Position numbers and translations under genes: made by a program. From Roseitranquillus sp963776845 (GTDB taxonomy: Bacteria > Pseudomonadota > Alphaproteobacteria > Rhodobacterales > Rhodobacteraceae): a DNA stretch of 64,000 nt. This document shows, piece after piece, positions 60,204 to 64,000 of the stretch. The DNA is taken from assembly GCA_963776845.1 (NCBI GenBank), contig CAVZOJ010000019.1, positions 8,083 through 72,082 of the forward strand, written 5' to 3'. Under the pieces are notes generated by a model. The model saw only the letters and a list, made by a program, of their open reading frames with translations. It had not been told where the DNA came from and ran no database searches. The first letter of the stretch is position 1. Each line of letters opens with the position of its first letter.

Positions 60204-61154
60204 CGCACGGATCGGCGCGGTCGCGATCGGCCGAAACGAGGGCGCGCGGCTAGTCCGTTGCCTCACCTCCCTCATGCCGGTGGCGTCGCGGGTCGTCTAT
60301 GTCGATTTCGGGCTCTACCGACGGCAGCATTGCGGCGGCGCGGGGCTTGGGCGCCGAGGTGGTCGAGCTCGACCTCTCGGTGCCCTTCACCGCGGCGCGG
60401 GCGCGCAACGAGGGTCTTGCGCGACTGGCCGAAGGCGGGATGCCGCCGCTCGTCCAGTTCGTCGACGGCGACTGCGAGCTGCAACCGGGCTGGATCGCCG
60501 CTGCGACAGCCTTTCTCGACGCGCATTCCGATGTCGCCGCGATCTGCGGCCGCCGGCGCGAGCGGCACCCCGAGACGTCGCTCTGGAACCAGCTCGTCGA
60601 CTGGGAATGGGACACGCCCGTGGGCGAGGCGCGTGCCTGCGGCGGCGATGCGCTGATGCGGACGCAAGGCGGTCGAGGGCGTCGGCGGCTTCGACTCAAC
60701 CCTCATCGCCGGCGAGGAGCCCGAGCTCTGTGTACGCCTCAGGCAGGCGGGCTGGCGGGTCTGGCGTCTCGACGTCGAGATGACGCTGCACGACGCAGGC
60801 ATGACGCGCTTCGGGCAGTGGTGGCGGCGGGCCTCGCGCGCCGGCCATGCCTTCGCCGAGGGCGCGGCGATGCATGGGCGGGCGCCCGAGCGCCACAAGG
60901 TCGCGCAGCTCCACCGGGCGCTCCTCTGGGGCCTCGCGCTGCCGCTCGCGGCGCTTCTCGGCGCGCTCGTCACGCCTTGGGCGCTCCTCCTGCTGCTCGT
61001 CTACCCGGTGCAGGTGCTCCGGCTCTCGCGGCGACAGGGCTGGGCTCGGGCGACGTTCCTGACCCTCGGCAAGATCGCCGAGGCGCAGGGCGCGCTGACC
61101 TACGCCTGGCGCCGGCTGACCGGACGTACCGGCCGGCTCATCGAGTACAAGTAG
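60196..61154 (+). CDS. GT2 glycosyltransferase, two frameshifts
   Basis: Starts at ATG 60196 (GAVAIGRNEGARLVRCLTSL), overlapping the previous stop. An extra T near 60307 shifts the frame into SGSTDGSIAAARGLGAEVVE, FTAARARNEGL and QFVDGDCELQPGWI (metal-binding D-G-D). A second extra base near 60664 leads to GVGGFDSTLIAGEEPELCVR (catalytic-base region) and a C-terminal membrane-associated part, stopping at 61154. Both active-site motifs are intact. Last gene of the WecB-Wzy-GT2-GT2 operon. Confidence 0.85.
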
Positions 61155-61156
61155 GC

Positions 61157-61546
61157 TCAGGCCACGGGCTGGAGCCGGGCGGCGAGGCCGAGGAAATCGG
61201 CCTCGACCTGCGTCATCTGCCGACCGCCGGCCGCGACCCGGTCGCCCCGGGCGATGTCGGCGCGTGCGGCCTCGACAAGTCCCGCGCGCCAGCCTGCCGC
61301 GTCGCGCAACCCCGGAATGCGAGCGCGCAGTGCCGCCTCGAGGGCCTGTGACGTGCGCCCTGCCGCGACGGCGCGGCCGATCGCGGCCACCTGCGGGTCG
61401 GATCCGACGGCACGGGCGTAGGCGCGCAGCGCGTCGTCGGGAACGCCCGTCGTCGCCCCGAGGGCAGGAAGCGCCGGGACGATCGCCGCCGCAATGACCG
61501 CGCCGAGTGTTCCCCGCCGGGTCCAGAGCTTGCCCTCGGCCTGCAT
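61157..61546 (-). CDS. hypothetical exported protein (129 aa)
   Basis: From ATG 61546 (GGAG six bases upstream): MQAEGKLWTRRGTLGAVIAA, with a twin-Arg followed by a hydrophobic stretch ending PALPALGA, which fits a Tat or Sec signal. The mature part is Ala- and Arg-rich and helical (ALRAYARAVGSDPQVAAIGR). I recognise no family. It converges on the GT2 gene (stops 3 bases apart) and is divergent from the next GT2. An ATG at 61576 is also open, but has a weaker site. Confidence 0.6.
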   Translation of the reverse strand: MQAEGKLWTRRGTLGAVIAAAIVPALPALGATTGVPDDALRAYARAVGSDPQVAAIGRAVAAGRTSQALEAALRARIPGLRDAAGWRAGLVEAARADIARGDRVAAGGRQMTQVEADFLGLAARLQPVA

Positions 61547-61686
61547 CGCCGTCTCCGTCTTCGTCCGAGCGGGCACTATGCCGCTTCACGCGGCCGGCGG
61601 ATAGACCCCGGGGCGGTTTCCTCCCCCCCTCGGAGCCGATAGGGGCATCGCCCGGGGAAGGCGCTACGACAAAGGAGCCACGAGCC

Positions 61687-62652
61687 TTGCAACTGTCCGT
61701 GATCGTGCCGGCCTACCGGGCCGAAGCGACGATCGGCGCCTGTCTCGAGGCGCTGTTCGCCGCGGGATTCGCCCGAAGCCAAATCGTCGTGGTCGACGAC
61801 GGCTCGCCCGACGGCACCGTCGCCGCTGTGCGCGCCAGGGGGATCGAGCCCGTCGTGCCCGGCGGCAACAAGGGTGCGGCCGAGGCGCGGAACGCGGGCG
61901 CCAGGGCGGCGGCGGGCGACATCCTCTTCTTCGTCGATTCAGACGTCGTGGTGCATGACGACGTCCGCTCGCGGCTCGAGGCGTTCTTCCGCGACCATCC
62001 CGACCATGCCGGGGTCTTCGGCTCCTACGATGACGCCCCGCCGGGACCCTCGCGCGTCAGCCGCATCCGCAACCTGCTTCACCACCACGTTCACCACGAG
62101 GGCGGTCCGCGTGAGGCAACGACGTTCTGGACCGGCTGCGGGGCGCTGCGCCGGAAGGACTTCGAGACTGCGGGGGGGTTTCGCACCGAGGACGAGATGA
62201 TCGAGGACGTGGGTCTGGGCCTGCGCCTTGCCCGTGCCGGGCGACCCGTGCTGATCGACCCCGAACTCAACTGCACCCACCTCAAGCGCTGGACCTGGCG
62301 CGGCTTCGCGAGGACCGACTATCGCCATCGGGCGATCCCCTGGACGCGGATGATGCTCGACCCCGCCAATCGCGACATCGCCCATACGCTCAACGCCGCG
62401 GCGCGCGGCAAGGCGGCGGTGGCGATGGTGGGCACGAGTCTGCTTTCGCTGCCGGTGATGCTGGTCGCTCCGGCGGCCGGAGTTCTCCTCCTGATGACGG
62501 CGCTTGGGGTGCTGATCGCCCTTGATCGCCGGTTCCTGGGCCTGACCCTTTGTCAAGGCGGCCCCGCAGAGGCGGTCACTGCGTTCGCGGTGCTCTGGGT
62601 GCACTACCTCGCTGCGGGAGCAGGCTATCTCCGGGTACGTCTCTTTGGTTGA
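61687..62652 (+). CDS. GT2 glycosyltransferase with C-terminal membrane helices (321 aa)
   Basis: A TTG at 61687, nine bases after AAAGGAG, gives MQLSVIVPAYRAEATIGACL, IVVVDDGSPDGTVAAV, NKGAAEARNAGARAAAGD and FFVDSDVVVHDDV (metal-binding D-S-D), then EMIEDVGLGLRLARAG (catalytic base) and two or three C-terminal helices (LLSLPVMLVAPAAGVLLLMTAL). Membrane-anchored GT2 proteins of this shape often act on lipid-linked sugars. No in-frame ATG lies near; the preceding 180 bases of the same frame have no family features. Confidence 0.87.
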   Translation: MQLSVIVPAYRAEATIGACLEALFAAGFARSQIVVVDDGSPDGTVAAVRARGIEPVVPGGNKGAAEARNAGARAAAGDILFFVDSDVVVHDDVRSRLEAFFRDHPDHAGVFGSYDDAPPGPSRVSRIRNLLHHHVHHEGGPREATTFWTGCGALRRKDFETAGGFRTEDEMIEDVGLGLRLARAGRPVLIDPELNCTHLKRWTWRGFARTDYRHRAIPWTRMMLDPANRDIAHTLNAAARGKAAVAMVGTSLLSLPVMLVAPAAGVLLLMTALGVLIALDRRFLGLTLCQGGPAEAVTAFAVLWVHYLAAGAGYLRVRLFG

Positions 62653-62918
62653 CAACCGGCCGCCCGGACGATTCGAAGACGTCGCCGACATGCGGACGCG
62701 CACGTCTGGAGCTGGCCAGACGTAGCGTGATCTGGCTCGAAGCGAACACGCATGGCGTGTTTCTCGGCCACCAACTCAATTGTCATGGGACATATCGGCA
62801 AGAATTCACCGCTTGTCCCGCTGTGTTGGCGACTCATCGCCTACAACCATAGAGTGTATTGAGCCTGTGTTAACCACAGTCCAATAGCCAGCCGCATCAC
62901 ATCAAGATCGGAGAACCC

Positions 62919-64000
62919 ATGGCCGCTCGTTTGACGGGTGAACTGAAGACTTGGCACAAGACGACGCTCGAGTTCGTATCGGACGTCACGTTCAAGGAAG
63001 ACACATCCACCTTCCGAGATTACCGTCTCGACGTCACCTTCACCCACGCAAATACCGGCAAGACCATCACGGTTCCCGGTTTTTTTGCGGCGGACGGCAA
63101 GGCGGCCGACTCCAACGCCACCTCGGGCAAGATCTGGCAGGTCAACTTCAACGCCCCGCTCGACGGCAAGTGGAGCTACGACGCGTCGTTCCGCACCGGC
63201 AACGACATCGCAGCCTCGACCGCGGCCAAGGCCGGCAAGGCGGTCGGCTATATCGACGGCGAAAGTGGCACCTTCAGAATAGCCAAGACCGACAAGTCCG
63301 GCGAGGATTTCCGCGCCAAGGGCATGATCGTTCAGGACGAGGGCACCCACTACCTGCAACATCAGGGTGATGGCGACTATTTCGTGCGCGGCGGGCCGGG
63401 CATTCCCGAAAACTTCCTGGCGACCTCGGACATCGACAACACCGTGGGCACCCTCGACTACAAGACCCATTCGAGCGACTTCGACAAGGGCGGCCCGACC
63501 TGGGACGGCGGCAAGGGCAAGAACCTCATCGGCGCGATCGACTATCTCGCCGAGCAAGGGCAGAACAGCGATCTACCTTCTGACGCTAACGGCGGCCGGC
63601 GACGGCAAGGACGTCTGGCCCTGGGCCGCGACCGACCTCGGCAAACTGTCGAAGAACGCCTCGAAGCTCGATCCCGACATCACCTCGGTCTACGACGTCT
63701 CCAAGCTCGCCCAGTGGGAAAACATCTTCGACCACATGGACGAGAAGGGCATCTTCAAGAACATCCTCCTGCAGGAGATGGAGAACGACCAGCTTCTCAA
63801 TGGCGGCACCGACGTCGTCGGGAACGAGCCTCAGCGCCGAGCGGCTGATCTACATGCGCGAGATGATCGCCCGGTTCGGGCACAACAACGGCATCCAGTG
63901 GAACCTCGGCGAGGAGAACACCAACTCCACACAGGAACGCATCGACATGGCCGAGTGGGCCAAGGAGATCGATCCCTACGACCACCTCGTCGTGCTCCAC
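62919..64000 (+). CDS. DUF5060-domain carbohydrate-active protein, partial, two frameshifts
   Basis: The ATG at 62919 has GGAG at good spacing. It opens MAARLTGELKTWHKTTLEFV and a beta-sandwich (FRDYRLDVTFTHANTGKTIT, VPGFFAADGKAAD, WSYDASFRTGND) typical of DUF5060, which precedes TIM-barrel glycoside hydrolases. The barrel part begins about 63400 (NLIGAIDYLAEQGQNS, IFDHMDEKGIFKNILLQEMEND, YMREMIARFGHNNGIQWNLGEENTN). Extra G's at 63570 and 63826 shift the frame. There is no signal peptide, as in the giant gene at 31296. It runs off the right edge. A polymer-degrading or -binding role is inferred. Confidence 0.8.

Overview
The window is GC-rich DNA, very probably from a marine-type alphaproteobacterium of the Rhodobacterales. 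The evidence is the codon use, a phasin gene with PhaR-like TGC/GCA operator sites, and two proteins ending in the VPLPA-type CTERM sorting signal known mainly from that order. No rRNA, tRNA, CRISPR array or replication origin was seen. Almost the whole window is one surface-polysaccharide region: about fourteen glycosyltransferase genes, six sulfotransferase-like genes, nucleotide-sugar enzymes, two Wzx-type flippases, an ABC exporter, a Wzy-like membrane protein, acyltransferases and several very large secreted-type proteins.

Layout. 1-11 kb: sulfotransferases, a flippase, UDP-glucuronate 4-epimerase, a frameshifted VPLPA-CTERM protein, UDP-glucose dehydrogenase and a large membrane protein. 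11-23 kb: minus-strand glycosyltransferase operons (a double GT2, GT61, GT4, GT2) that include a PIN-type toxin-antitoxin pair and a beta-propeller-like protein, interrupted by the plus-strand phasin gene. 23-31 kb: an ABC exporter overlapping a sulfotransferase, UDP-xylose synthase, an FAD oxidoreductase and an acyltransferase. 31.3-39.7 kb: one giant multidomain gene (cadherin-like, four malectin-like domains, a sugar-dehydrogenase-like propeller, calcium-binding repeats). 39.9-44.4 kb: an IS island, an ISNCY-like element split by an IS1634-like element and followed by an IS30-like element. 44.5-53.4 kb: rmlD, a second VPLPA-CTERM protein, GT2, GT4, a hexapeptide acyltransferase, and a three-gene set of secreted-type proteins. 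53.6-62.7 kb: a second flippase of exactly the same length as the first, a glycosyltransferase-FkbM fusion, and a WecB/TagA-Wzy-GT2-GT2 operon. At the right edge starts a DUF5060-type carbohydrate-active protein.

How it fits together (inference): Ugd makes UDP-glucuronate; the 4-epimerase turns it into UDP-galacturonate and the UXS-type decarboxylase into UDP-xylose; RmlD makes dTDP-rhamnose. Many glycosyltransferases assemble a polymer on a lipid carrier, flippases or the ABC transporter move it across the membrane, Wzy polymerises it, and sulfotransferases and acyltransferases decorate it. The likely product is a sulfated, uronic-acid-containing exopolysaccharide, perhaps with secreted malectin/LamG/DUF5060 proteins bound to it.

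Caution: many genes are broken by one- or two-base indels, densest at 33.5-37.6 kb and common at 44-64 kb. The pattern looks more like uncorrected sequencing error than decay, so I give the coordinates of the reconstructed full-length gene and name the breaks.
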